Assembly: GCF_003703395.1 (NCBI RefSeq) | Contig: NZ_RDQN01000002.1 | Span: 372,001-436,000 of the forward strand | Origin: Pseudoxanthomonas spadix | GTDB lineage: Bacteria > Pseudomonadota > Gammaproteobacteria > Xanthomonadales > Xanthomonadaceae | Direction of reading: 5' to 3' | DNA length: 64,000 nucleotides | In this document: piece by piece, positions 35,097-44,301 of the stretch | Layout: the number at the start of each line of letters is the position of its first letter | Position numbering within the stretch: position 1 is the stretch's first letter | Notes under the pieces: generated by a model | Database searches by the model: none | What the model was told of the DNA's origin: nothing | The model's input: only the letters and a program-made list of their open reading frames with translations | Made by a program: the position numbers and the translations under genes

Positions 35097-38045
35097 ATGC
35101 GGTTGCCAATCCCTTACCGTCCAGAGGCCGAGGTGCTCGCGCCCCTGCTGCAGCGGTTGCACGGCCTGGACTGGGCCCTGGCCAGCATCGATGCGATCGG
35201 CTGGATCGACCAGGTCCGCGCCGGCAAGCCCTCGGCCTTTGCCATGGAAACCCTGCTGCGCGAATTCCCCCTGTCCAGCGCCGAAGGCCTGGCCCTGATG
35301 CGCCTGGCCGAGGCGCTGCTGCGCGTGCCCGATGCCGACACCGCCATGGCCCTGACCGCCGACCAGCTGGGCCGCGCGGATTTTTCCGGCGCCTCGCAGT
35401 CGTGGCTGGCCACCCTGTCCAACCAGGCCATCAGCCTGTCCAAGAAGATGCTGGGCGAGGACGGGCACAAGGTCGGGTTCTTTGCGCGCGTGGGCGCCAA
35501 GGCCGTGCTCGCCGCGACCGTGCGCGCGGTGCAGCTGATGGGCAGGCAGTTCGTCATGGGCCAGACCCTGGAGGAGGCCCTGGATGACGCGCGCAAGCAG
35601 CGCAAGGCGCGCGGCGGTCTGCGTTTTTCCTACGACATGCTGGGCGAAGGCGCGCGCACCGAGGCCGATGCGCTCAAGTACATGCACAGGTACCAGGCGG
35701 CCATCGCCGCGCTGGCCGCCGCGCGCGAGCGCAGCGTGCCGGTGGAACAGGCCGACGGCGTCTCGATCAAGCTCTCGGCCATCCACGCGCGCTACGAAGC
35801 GGTGCAGCACGACCAGGTGATGGCGCAGCTGGTGCCGCGCGTGTGCGCACTGGCCGAAGCCGCCGCCCAGGCCGACCTCAACCTGACCATCGATGCCGAG
35901 GAAAGCGAGCGCCTGGAGCTGTCGCTGGAGGTGCTGGAAGCGGTGGCCACACGCACCGCCGCCAAGTACCCGCAGTGGAACGGCTTCGGCCTGGCGGTGC
36001 AGGCCTACCAGACCCGCGCCCTGGAGACGATCGAGGAAGTGGCGCGCATCGCCCGGTCATTGAAGGTCCGCTTCATGGTGCGCCTGGTCAAGGGCGCCTA
36101 CTGGGATTACGAGATCAAGCGCGCCCAGGAGCTGGGCCTGGCCGCGTTTCCGGTGTTCACCCACAGGCACCACACCGACCTGTCCTACCTGGCCTGCGTG
36201 CAGGCGATGCTGGCCATGCCCGATGCGATCTACCCGCAGATCGCCGGCCACAACGCCGCAACGATCGCCGCGGCGCTGCACCTGGCGCGCGCGGCCGGGG
36301 TGCCGTTCGAACTGCAGCGCCTGCACGGCATGGGCGAGGCGGTGCATGAAGCCGTGCATCGGCAGTATCCGCAGGTGGGCCTGCGCGTGTACGCGCCGGT
36401 GGGTCCGCACAGGGACCTGCTGGCCTACCTGGTGCGGCGGCTGCTGGAGAACGGGGCCAATTCCTCCTTCGTCCACCAGCTGGCCGATCCATCGGTGCCG
36501 GCCAGCGCGCTGCTGCGCTCGCCGCTGCACATCGAACCGGTCAGCGCGGTGACCCTGCCGCTGGACATCCTGGGCGCGCGCCGCAACACCGCCGGCACCG
36601 ATCTTGCCTGCGAGCCGATGGCCCAGCTGCTGCTGGCGGCCTATCCGGCCACCGCACTGCCCACCCCGGCGCTGACACCGGTGGCGCAGATCGATGCGAT
36701 CGTGCAGACCCTGGCGCGCGGCCAGAAGGCCTGGAATGCCACTGCGGTCCAGACCCGCGCCGCCGCGCTCGAGCAGGCCGCAGCCGTGCTCGAGCGCGAC
36801 CTGGCCCAGTGGTGCGCGCTGATCGTGCGCGAGGGCCATCGCACCTGGGGCGATGCAGTGTCCGAAGTGCGCGAGGCGGCCGACTTCTGCCGCTACTACG
36901 CCCTGCAGGCGCGCGACCTGATGCGCCCACAGCTGCTGCCGGGCGTGACCGGCGAGCGCAACACCTATGCGCTGGGCGGCCGCGGCGTGTGGGCGTGCAT
37001 TTCGCCCTGGAACTTCCCGCTGGCCATCTTCACCGGCCAGGTCGTCGCCGCGCTGGTCACCGGCAATGCCGTGGCCGCCAAGCCGGCCGAACAGACCCCG
37101 GGCGTGGCCGCGGCGATGATCGCCCTGCTGCACCAGTGCGGGGTGCCCACCGATGTCCTGATCGGCGTGTACGGCGCCGGCGACACCGGCGCGGCGCTGG
37201 TCGCGCATCCAAGGATCGCCGGGGTGGCCTTCACCGGTTCGACCGCGGTGGCCAAGGCGATTTCACGCACGCTGGCCGACAAGGACGGCCCGATCGTGCC
37301 GCTGATCGCCGAGACCGGCGGCCTCAACGCCATGATCGTCGACTCCACCGCCCTGCCCGAGCAGGTCGTCGATGCGGTGGTGCAGAGCACCTTCCGCAGC
37401 GCCGGCCAGCGCTGCTCGGCCCTGCGCGTGCTGTGCGTGCACGAGCAGATCGCCGAGACGCTGATGCAGATGCTGTCCGGGGCGATGGCGCTGCTGGACC
37501 TCGGCGATCCGGCGCTGCTGGCCAGTGACCTGGGCCCGGTGATCGATGTGCAGGCCTTCCAGACCCTGCAGGGCCAGATCAGGGCGCTGGAAGACCGCGC
37601 GCGCCTGATCGCCCGCACGCCCTTGCCGGCCGATGCGCCGGCCAACAGCATCGCACCGGTGGCCTTCGAGGTGTCCTCGCTGGATGAGGTGCGCGAGGAA
37701 GTGTTCGGCCCGGTGCTGCAGGTGCTGCGCTGGAAGGGCGAGGTCCAGGCCCTGGTCGAGCAGATCAACGCGCTCGGCTATGGCCTCACGCTCGGCGTGC
37801 AGACCCGGATCGACAGCCGCGCCCAGGCCATCGCCGCCCAGGCCGAGGTCGGCAACGTCTACGTCAACCGCAACATGATCGGCGCAGTGGTCGGCGTCCA
37901 GCCCTTCGGTGGCCACGGCCTGTCCGGCACCGGTCCCAAGGCCGGCGGCCCGAACTACCTGCCGCGCTTCTGCAGCGAAACCTGCGTGACGGTCAACACC
38001 ACTGCGGCCGGCGGCGACATCGAGCTGCTGATGGGCGCGCACTGA
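35097..38045 (+). CDS. putA: Bifunctional proline dehydrogenase / P5C dehydrogenase PutA
   Basis: The 982-residue enzyme oxidises proline to glutamate. The proline dehydrogenase half (about residues 120-440) has FSYDMLGEGAR, VSIKLSAIHARY, FMVRLVKGAYWDYEIK and YAPVGPHRDLLAYLVRRLLENGANSSF. The aldehyde dehydrogenase half (about 490-980) has SPWNFPLAIFTGQ, FTGSTAVAKAI, ETGGLNAMIVDS and the catalytic Cys773 in GQRCSALR. There is no evident N-terminal ribbon-helix-helix, so regulation must come from another protein, likely the divergent Lrp regulator. The first ATG at 35097 follows an in-frame TTG. Confidence 0.95.
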   Translation: MRLPIPYRPEAEVLAPLLQRLHGLDWALASIDAIGWIDQVRAGKPSAFAMETLLREFPLSSAEGLALMRLAEALLRVPDADTAMALTADQLGRADFSGASQSWLATLSNQAISLSKKMLGEDGHKVGFFARVGAKAVLAATVRAVQLMGRQFVMGQTLEEALDDARKQRKARGGLRFSYDMLGEGARTEADALKYMHRYQAAIAALAAARERSVPVEQADGVSIKLSAIHARYEAVQHDQVMAQLVPRVCALAEAAAQADLNLTIDAEESERLELSLEVLEAVATRTAAKYPQWNGFGLAVQAYQTRALETIEEVARIARSLKVRFMVRLVKGAYWDYEIKRAQELGLAAFPVFTHRHHTDLSYLACVQAMLAMPDAIYPQIAGHNAATIAAALHLARAAGVPFELQRLHGMGEAVHEAVHRQYPQVGLRVYAPVGPHRDLLAYLVRRLLENGANSSFVHQLADPSVPASALLRSPLHIEPVSAVTLPLDILGARRNTAGTDLACEPMAQLLLAAYPATALPTPALTPVAQIDAIVQTLARGQKAWNATAVQTRAAALEQAAAVLERDLAQWCALIVREGHRTWGDAVSEVREAADFCRYYALQARDLMRPQLLPGVTGERNTYALGGRGVWACISPWNFPLAIFTGQVVAALVTGNAVAAKPAEQTPGVAAAMIALLHQCGVPTDVLIGVYGAGDTGAALVAHPRIAGVAFTGSTAVAKAISRTLADKDGPIVPLIAETGGLNAMIVDSTALPEQVVDAVVQSTFRSAGQRCSALRVLCVHEQIAETLMQMLSGAMALLDLGDPALLASDLGPVIDVQAFQTLQGQIRALEDRARLIARTPLPADAPANSIAPVAFEVSSLDEVREEVFGPVLQVLRWKGEVQALVEQINALGYGLTLGVQTRIDSRAQAIAAQAEVGNVYVNRNMIGAVVGVQPFGGHGLSGTGPKAGGPNYLPRFCSETCVTVNTTAAGGDIELLMGAH

Positions 38046-38153
38046 ACCGCGGCACGGCGCCGTGCCGACAGGGATTGACCCATGGCGGACACGCGCTCTT
38101 GAGCTCCCGGACTGCCACCTGAATTAATAAACCGTTAAGTACAATATTCACGC

Positions 38154-38252
38154 GTGATTACGACGGCCGGGCGGACACTCGACCCGTACTCGCTGGAGAT
38201 CTTCCGCGAATACAGCCGGCGAAGCGCCTCTCTCCCGCATCGCCGCGCGTGA
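38154..38252 (+). other. Possible small transcript: 32-residue open frame followed by a strong terminator
   Basis: A GTG-started frame of 32 codons (MITTAGRTLDPYSLEIFREY... continuing 12 more residues) ends exactly at a strong terminator. AT-rich DNA just upstream includes TACAAT about 15 bases before the start, a possible -10 element. It could be a small RNA, a short peptide gene or a remnant. I see no ribosome-binding site, so coding is doubtful. Confidence 0.3.
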
Positions 38253-38285
38253 AGCCCGGCCTCTCCCCAGGTCGGGCTTTTTTTT
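38252..38285 (+). terminator. Strong Rho-independent terminator
   Basis: Arms AAGCCCG and CGGGCTT, with further CCT/AGG pairing inside, are followed by a run of eight T residues. It does not follow directly on putA (about 200 bp away), which implies a separate short transcript. Confidence 0.82.
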
Positions 38286-38311
38286 GGTGCTCCTCAATCG
38301 AGCCTGGCTCG

Positions 38312-38506
38312 TCAGTCTCCTGGCGGATCGCTCTTGAGCCGTTCTCCGACAGCAAATCGGGTTGGCGGGACCTCAGTCACCATCACCCGTACGGTGTGTA
38401 TTGGCGCGTCGAGGGTTTCCGAAGCGACCCGCGCCACTTGGCGGATGAACTGCTGAATCTTTTCTTCGGCCCGCCCTTCGACGAGTGTGACCTGGATGAT
38501 GGGCAT
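38312..38506 (-). CDS. 4-oxalocrotonate tautomerase family protein
   Basis: The 64-residue protein starts MPIIQVTLVEGR, with the catalytic proline that follows the initiator methionine in this superfamily, and has the middle arginine region of the family. These hexameric enzymes isomerise enol acids from aromatic ring cleavage. It lies eight bp after the MFS transporter on the same strand, so both are likely co-transcribed and serve uptake and use of an aromatic or similar acid. The actual substrate is unknown. Confidence 0.88.
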   Translation of the reverse strand: MPIIQVTLVEGRAEEKIQQFIRQVARVASETLDAPIHTVRVMVTEVPPTRFAVGERLKSDPPGD

Positions 38507-38514
38507 GACAGTCC

Positions 38515-39774
38515 TCAGGTGAGCTCAACGCCGCGTGTTTCCGGCAGGAACAGCAGCACAATGAGCGCCGCCAGCGCGAAGAATCCTGCAGTCGCCACCA
38601 ACCCAACGCTAACGCCGTAATTGGTGGCGAAGTATCCGACCAAGGCTGGCGCCACTGCCGCAAAGGCGCGACCGCCGTTGTAGACGAAGCCCTGCGCAGT
38701 GGCGCGGACCGGGGTAGGGAAGAGTTCTGCAAAGGTGGGGGCAAACCCACTGTAAAACCCGGTCCCGAAGTAGGCAACCACGATGCCGAACACCATCAGG
38801 ATGACCGGTTGCTGGATCATCGCGAAGATCGGCACTGATACGGCCGAAGCGACGAAGAACAGAATAAAGGTCTTCTTGCGGCCGATGTAGTCGGCGATGT
38901 AACCAAACGTGATGAAGCCAAAGACCGAACCGATCTGCATGATCACAATCCAGACCGTCGACTTGACCAGGTCCAGGCCAGGGCCGCCCTCGGCAACGGG
39001 TGTTGCGAGGTAAGTCGGAATCCACGTGAACAATCCCCAGTAACCGCACATTGCGGCCATTGTGAAAGCCAGACCGACAATGGTGCCTCGGGCATGTCCG
39101 GTGAAAAGCACGCGGATGGTCTCGGTAAAACCCAATCGTTTGGTCTGTTGTGACCAGATTTCTGGCTCTTGGACATGCCGGCGCACATAAAAAGCCAGAA
39201 GCGCGGGAATCAAACCGGCCGCAAACACCCAGCGCCAGCCGGCGATTGGCAGGACCACAGCAGCCACGATCGCAGCCAAGGCGTAACCTGCGGCAAACGC
39301 GCTTTGCACCCACGCCATGACCTTGCCGCGGTGCTGTGCCGGCCAGGTTTCACTGACCAGCGCCGATCCAGCCGACCATTCACCGCCGACGCCCAGGCCG
39401 ACAATGATTCGAAACACCATGAGCTGGCCCAGGCTGTTGGAAAGCCCGCAGAGCGCGGTACCGATCGAGTAGCAGATGATGCTGAGCATCATGGACTTGG
39501 CTCTGCCGATCCGATCGGCAAGATAACCGAACACCAATCCGCCTGCTGCGGTGGCCAGCAAGGTTGCGGACACGACAATGCCTGCAGCGGACTTATCGAA
39601 ACCCAGCTCCGCTCCCACGTGCTTGATGACCATGGCGAACAGCATCAGATCCATGATGTCCAAGGCCCAGCCCAGATAAGCACTGCGGAACGTGTTCCAT
39701 TGCTGGCCGGTGGCGCCCTTCCACCATCGGTCTGACGCGCTGCGCGCGGGCTGAAGCGACTCGGTGCGACTCAT
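38515..39774 (-). CDS. MFS transporter, aromatic acid / sialate-like type
   Basis: The 419-residue protein has twelve hydrophobic helices and the MFS loop motifs GYLADRIGRAKSM (between helices 2 and 3) and GYIADYIGRKKTF (between helices 8 and 9). ALDIMDLMLFAMVI in helix 1 carries the acidic pair typical of the AAHS/metabolite-H+ symporter group. GGAGGGG stands eight bases before the ATG at 39774, which decides the start. It is expressed towards the tautomerase gene and divergently from the cupin gene. Probably imports an organic acid. Confidence 0.9.
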   Translation of the reverse strand: MSRTESLQPARSASDRWWKGATGQQWNTFRSAYLGWALDIMDLMLFAMVIKHVGAELGFDKSAAGIVVSATLLATAAGGLVFGYLADRIGRAKSMMLSIICYSIGTALCGLSNSLGQLMVFRIIVGLGVGGEWSAGSALVSETWPAQHRGKVMAWVQSAFAAGYALAAIVAAVVLPIAGWRWVFAAGLIPALLAFYVRRHVQEPEIWSQQTKRLGFTETIRVLFTGHARGTIVGLAFTMAAMCGYWGLFTWIPTYLATPVAEGGPGLDLVKSTVWIVIMQIGSVFGFITFGYIADYIGRKKTFILFFVASAVSVPIFAMIQQPVILMVFGIVVAYFGTGFYSGFAPTFAELFPTPVRATAQGFVYNGGRAFAAVAPALVGYFATNYGVSVGLVATAGFFALAALIVLLFLPETRGVELT

Positions 39775-39793
39775 AATACCCCTCCCAAAGGGT

Positions 39794-39810
39794 GTATCGA
39801 CAGTCGATAC
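39794..39810. promoter_or_regulatory. 17-bp palindromic operator, MFS-proximal
   Basis: GTATCGACAGTCGATAC is a perfect palindrome of two 8-bp arms around one base. It lies 20 bp upstream of the MFS start. A near-identical copy lies 70 bp away. The likely binder is the IclR regulator encoded nearby. Confidence 0.72.
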
Positions 39811-39863
39811 GCTCGTATTGTAAGATCCGATCAAAATGCAAATATATTATTCTTTCGTCTACT

Positions 39864-39880
39864 GTATCTATGATCGATAC
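39864..39880. promoter_or_regulatory. 17-bp palindromic operator, cupin-proximal
   Basis: GTATCTATGATCGATAC has the same length and ends as the MFS-proximal palindrome, with one mismatch between arms. It lies 48 bp before the cupin gene, in AT-rich promoter DNA. Confidence 0.68.
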
Positions 39881-39927
39881 AAGTGGTATTAACTTTGATG
39901 CAAAGAGAGCGAACGAGAGGAGCTGTC

Positions 39928-40602
39928 ATGACTGATTTGACGCTACGCCTGTATGAAGACCGCCTGCTTGGCGGATGCCCGACCATCTACCTGCCCCATC
40001 TACCCCGCGCGATCTATGTCCGGGATGGGGGTGTGACCGCCAACGACGATCGTGGTGGACGTCTCGTGGAGGCCGGCCAAGGTCATGTCCATGACGGCAC
40101 TCTGACCCTTGCGGCTGGCGTGGCCGACACAGTGCTCTGGCGCTGGGAGCTGGAGGAGTCCTCGCGCGCACCTTCTGCGGGGCTGCCGTCTGCGCCCGCA
40201 ACCACCAGCCGATTGCTTCTTGAACATGAAGTCAGTTTGGATCGACGTTTTGATTGGCTGATGCGGTGCGATCGCGTGGACTTTCCTCCAGGCGGCGTTG
40301 CCTTGACCCATGTTCACCAAGGTCCTGGCATCCGTGTCCTGCACCATGGGCAGATCGCCATCGAGACTCTTGGTGAGCGGCACGTTTACAACGCCGGAGA
40401 AGCATGGTTCGAACCTGGACATGCGCCCGTGCTCGCACCGACCACCGAGCAGGAGCGGACGGCCTTCATTCGCTGCTTCCTTCTGCCACGACAGCTCAGG
40501 GGAGTCAGCTCGATCCGCTACGTCCGTCCCGAGGATGCGCGCGCGCCCAAAGTCCAGGAATACCGGGTCTTCTCGGAGCGCTTCATCACGTTGCCCGCCT
40601 AG
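39928..40602 (+). CDS. Cupin-domain protein of unknown substrate
   Basis: The 224-residue protein has a C-terminal cupin block: CDRVDFPPGGVALTHVHQGP supplies the first metal-binding histidines, and YNAGEAWFEPG ends the second motif. The N-terminal half looks like a second, degenerate cupin. The ATG at 39928 has GAGAGGAG in front. It is divergent from the MFS-tautomerase pair and shares its operator region, so it probably acts in the same catabolic task. I cannot name the reaction. Confidence 0.7.
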   Translation: MTDLTLRLYEDRLLGGCPTIYLPHLPRAIYVRDGGVTANDDRGGRLVEAGQGHVHDGTLTLAAGVADTVLWRWELEESSRAPSAGLPSAPATTSRLLLEHEVSLDRRFDWLMRCDRVDFPPGGVALTHVHQGPGIRVLHHGQIAIETLGERHVYNAGEAWFEPGHAPVLAPTTEQERTAFIRCFLLPRQLRGVSSIRYVRPEDARAPKVQEYRVFSERFITLPA

Positions 40603-40636
40603 GCCGCTGTCACGATGAGCGAGACAGGACAATTCT

Positions 40637-40657
40637 GTATTCGGTAAACTGGAATAC
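40637..40657. promoter_or_regulatory. Inverted repeat before the IclR gene
   Basis: Arms GTATTC and GAATAC are separated by nine bases and lie 23 bp before the regulator start. It starts with GTAT like the 17-bp operators and may be an autoregulatory site. Confidence 0.45.
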
Positions 40658-40680
40658 GACATGGCATCCCATCAACCGAT

Positions 40681-41517
40681 ATGAAGCGCTCTACCTCAAC
40701 GGCTGATGCCGATACAACCGAGGCCTTGCAGGTTGATTGCGCTACACCGACGGCCATTGTCTCGCTGAAGATCATCGAGGCCCTGGTTTCAACACCACCC
40801 GGCCTTGGAGTTACCCAACTCGGGCAGCTGCTGGGGATGCCCAAAGCACGCATGCATCGTCATCTGACGGTGCTGCGTGAACATGGTTATGTGACCCAAG
40901 ATCCGCGCACCAGCACCTATCAGGCCGGATGGCAGCTCTACCTGCTTGGCCAAGCCTGCAGCCGGCATTTCGACATCATGTCATTGGCCAAGCCAATGCT
41001 GGAACGTCTGCGCGACAAGGTGGGCCAAACAGTGGTCGTCTCCAGCTTCACGGAAAGTGAGGTCGTAGTGATCGACATCTTGCGAGGAACGTCAGCGATA
41101 GAAATCAGCCTGCGCCAAGGCACGCGTTACGCCCTCAACAGCGTAGCCCAGGGAAAGATCGTGCTGGCCTATGGACCTTCAACGCTGCTGGAAGCCGTGC
41201 TTGATCGCCCGCTGCCTCGACTGACCCAGCGCACCATCACCGACCCAGATCGGCTACGAAGCGAAGTGGAACTAGCGAGACGTCGCGGATGGGCAGATGC
41301 GCCCGAAGAGCTCTACACCGGTATCAACGCTTTGGCGGCACCGCTGTTTCAGGCCGATGGCTCGCTGTTCGGAACCATCGCCATCGTGGGATCCATCCAC
41401 TACCTGCCAGCTACTGCTAATCCAACGACCGTAGCTGACCTGCTGGAGGCAGCGGTGCAGATTTCGAATGCGCTAGGGAGTAATCCTGCGCCATTATCTA
41501 AGCGCACAGACGACTGA
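40681..41517 (+). CDS. IclR family transcriptional regulator
   Basis: The 278-residue protein has a winged helix (about residues 25-90: IIEALVSTPPGLGVTQLGQL and KARMHRHLTVLREHGYV) and an IclR effector domain (about 105-270, with FTESEVVVIDILRG, LNSVAQGKIVLAYG and INALAAPLF). It should bind the palindromes upstream of the MFS and cupin genes and respond to the transported acid. The ATG at 40681 follows the inverted repeat described above. The module 38.3-41.5 kb is visibly lower in GC than putA and trpD. Confidence 0.93.
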   Translation: MKRSTSTADADTTEALQVDCATPTAIVSLKIIEALVSTPPGLGVTQLGQLLGMPKARMHRHLTVLREHGYVTQDPRTSTYQAGWQLYLLGQACSRHFDIMSLAKPMLERLRDKVGQTVVVSSFTESEVVVIDILRGTSAIEISLRQGTRYALNSVAQGKIVLAYGPSTLLEAVLDRPLPRLTQRTITDPDRLRSEVELARRRGWADAPEELYTGINALAAPLFQADGSLFGTIAIVGSIHYLPATANPTTVADLLEAAVQISNALGSNPAPLSKRTDD

Positions 41518-41888
<371 letters not shown>

Positions 41889-42917
41889 TCATGCCAACGC
41901 GCGGGTGAAATCCACGTACTGGCGCAGCCTGGCCGCGGCGCTGCCGTCGGCGATCACCGCCCGCGCGCGTGCGATGCCGGTGGCGATCGAGTCGCTGATG
42001 CCGGCCACGTACAGCGCCGCGCCGGCATTGAAGACGACGATATCCAGCGCAGGGCCTGGCTGGCCGGCCAGCACCGCGTGCAGGATCGCGATGGATTGCT
42101 CGGGGCTTTCGACCTTGAGGTTGCGGCTGGCCGACATGGCGATGCCGAAATCCTCCGGATGCAGTTCGTATTCGCGGACCTGGCCGTCGCGCAGTTCGCC
42201 GACCAGGGTGCCGGCGCCCAGTGACAGCTCGTCCATGCCATCGCGGCCCCAGACCACCAGCGCCCGCTGCGCGCCGAGTTCGTGCAGCACCCGCGCCTGG
42301 ATGCCGACCAGGTCCGGATGGAACACGCCCATCAGGATGTTCGGCGAACCGGCCGGATTGGTCAGCGGCCCGAGGATGTTGAAGATGGTGCGCACGCCCA
42401 TCTCGCGCCGAACCGGCGCGACCACCTTCATCGCCGGGTGGTGGAGCGGAGCAAACATGAAGCCGATGCCGGTGCTGGCCAGGGCCGCGGCCACCTGTTC
42501 GGGCTGCAACTCGATCTTCGCGCCCAGGGCTTCCAAGGCATCGGCGCTGCCGGATCTGGACGAGACGCTGCGATTGCCGTGCTTGGCCACCTTCGCCCCG
42601 GCCGCGGCGGCCACGAACATCGCGCAGGTGGAGATGTTGAAGGTCTGCGACCCATCGCCACCGGTGCCGACGATGTCGACCATGTGGGTGCGATCGGCCA
42701 CCTCCACCGGGCGCGAGAACTCGCGCATCACCTTGGCCGCGCCGGCGATCTCGCCGACGGTTTCCTTCTTGACCCGCAGCCCGGTGAGGATGGCGGCCGT
42801 CATGACCGGAGAAATCTCGCCGCGCATGATCTGGCGCATCAGCTCGACCATCTCGTCGTGGAAGATCTCGCGGTGTTCGATGGTGCGCTGCAGGGCTTGT
42901 TGTGGCGTGATGGACAC
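41889..42917 (-). CDS. trpD: Anthranilate phosphoribosyltransferase
   Basis: The 342-residue enzyme couples anthranilate to phosphoribosyl pyrophosphate in tryptophan synthesis. [18 protein letters not shown] holds the PRPP loop, followed by [22 protein letters not shown], and later [12 protein letters not shown] and [10 protein letters not shown]. The GTG at 42917 gives [23 protein letters not shown], the normal start, and I prefer it to the longer open frame. It follows trpG in the same direction with an 89-bp gap. Confidence 0.95.
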   Translation of the reverse strand: MSITPQQALQRTIEHREIFHDEMVELMRQIMRGEISPVMTAAILTGLRVKKETVGEIAGAAKVMREFSRPVEVADRTHMVDIVGTGGDGSQTFNISTCAMFVAAAAGAKVAKHGNRSVSSRSGSADALEALGAKIELQPEQVAAALASTGIGFMFAPLHHPAMKVVAPVRREMGVRTIFNILGPLTNPAGSPNILMGVFHPDLVGIQARVLHELGAQRALVVWGRDGMDELSLGAGTLVGELRDGQVREYELHPEDFGIAMSASRNLKVESPEQSIAILHAVLAGQPGPALDIVVFNAGAALYVAGISDSIATGIARARAVIADGSAAARLRQYVDFTRALA

Positions 42918-43006
42918 GTTCTGGGCCTTCTCGTAGGAGCGTCCCGGGGGCGCGCGCCTTTGATGCTTCGGGTGAAAGTTCGCGCCCGTCGGGCGCTGCT
43001 GCGGAA

Positions 43007-43585
43007 TTATTTTTCCAGGAAGTTCTTCAGCAACGCATGGCCGTGCTGGGTGAGGATGGATTCGGGATGGAACTGCACGCCTTCCACCGGAAATTCGCGG
43101 TGGCGCAGGCCCATGATCGCTTCCATCGAACCGTCCTCGTGCTCGGTCCAGGCAGTGACTTCCAATGCATCGGGCAGGCTGGCCTTGTCCACCACCAGCG
43201 AGTGGTAGCGCGTGGCTTCGTAGCGGTCCGGCAGGCCGGCGAACACACCGCGGCCTTGATGCCGGATCGGCGAGACCTTGCCGTGCATGATGCGGCCGGC
43301 GCGGACCACCTGGCCGCCATAGACCTGGCCGATGCTCTGGTGGCCCAGGCACACGCCCAGGATCGGCGTGGTTGCGCCCAGGCGCTGGATCAGCTCCAGC
43401 GACACGCCGGCCTCGTTGGGCGTGCACGGGCCAGGCGAGATCACGATGCGCTGCGGCGCCTTCTGCGCGATCTCATCCACGCTCAGCGCATCGTTGCGCA
43501 CCACCTCGACCTCGGCCCCCAGCGCCTGCAGGTACTGCACGAGGTTGTAGGTGAAGCTGTCGTAGTTGTCGATCATCAGCAGCAT
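43007..43585 (-). CDS. trpG: Anthranilate synthase glutamine amidotransferase subunit
   Basis: The 192-residue class I amidotransferase supplies ammonia to TrpE. The nucleophile cysteine is in [12 protein letters not shown] and the His-Glu pair in FHPESIL. It starts [20 protein letters not shown], as the family does. trpE is not upstream; instead the sequence within 270 bp turns into mobile-element DNA, so trpG marks the chromosomal side of the junction. Confidence 0.95.
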   Translation of the reverse strand: MLLMIDNYDSFTYNLVQYLQALGAEVEVVRNDALSVDEIAQKAPQRIVISPGPCTPNEAGVSLELIQRLGATTPILGVCLGHQSIGQVYGGQVVRAGRIMHGKVSPIRHQGRGVFAGLPDRYEATRYHSLVVDKASLPDALEVTAWTEHEDGSMEAIMGLRHREFPVEGVQFHPESILTQHGHALLKNFLEK

Positions 43586-43852
43586 ACGTGATCTAACTCT
43601 CTGTATTTCCTAGAAATTAAGGAAGAAATAAACCTGAGATACCCCGCTTAAGTACCCGCTTTTTGCTTCGCTGCAATCGGCTGCGACGCCTTTGCAGCAG
43701 CCACGCTTCCATTCTTACACGCATCCCTTGCCTGTTCTTGGCGAGAGGTTCTTGCACCCAAGGCGTTTGCGGGTGGCCGTGTTTCGCCCATTGGATGCCA
43801 AAAGTGCACAGCGCCTGATCAGCCTGGGCCAAGTGCCGCACGCTGAGTGATG

Positions 43853-44110
43853 CAGTCAAGATAGTTGTCGCCTGGTTCATGCGGCTTTTTGTGTTTTGGT
43901 CGCTGCCGCCACGACCGCCTTTTTCTCCGGATTCAACGCCACTGCGCCGATGGGATCCCAGTCTCAGGTTGGCCCGCTCCAGCGTGCCGGATTGGCTTGG
44001 CGGGCCTGCTGGTACAGCGCATGGCGCGCCTGGAGCAGGGTCACGTCCTGCCCGGCGTGGCGCTGCTGCGGGCTGACGTAACCGACGCCGCCTTGGCTGT
44101 GTTCGACGTC
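43853..44110 (-). pseudogene. Remnant of an IS3-family transposase
   Basis: Read on the minus strand, the sequence encodes the C-terminal end of an IS3-type OrfB (GGVGYVSPQQRHAGQD, HALYQQARQANPARWSG, then DWDPIGAVALNPEKKAVV). A TGA interrupts it at 43964-43966 and the rest of the element is absent. The terminal sequence GTCAAGATAGTTGTCGCC at 43855 looks like the IS end. It lies exactly at the border between trpG and the ICE relaxase, suggesting an IS-linked rearrangement. Confidence 0.7.
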
Positions 44111-44301
44111 AGCTTCCAGCTTGCTGGGATCGCCCCATGCCGCATTCATCGTGGCACCCGCGCAGCAGCGGCCCTATACCCGAAGGCTTCCGACAAAGGC
44201 CAAAGGGCTGGGAAGGGGGAAAGGAAGGGCGCCAAGGGGAAAGGCCCTATCCTGAAAAGGTCAAAAGGCACCCCTGAGCAGCCCCTCATCCGAGGTTCGC
44301 C

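Noticed and set aside
38050-38067. 18-bp perfect palindrome after putA considered as terminator
   Set aside because: Arms touch without a loop and no T tract follows; could be a weak hairpin only.
43617-43880. 87-residue minus-strand frame next to trpG
   Set aside because: Begins in the IS3 remnant after its stop codon; strongly basic, without motif or ribosome site.
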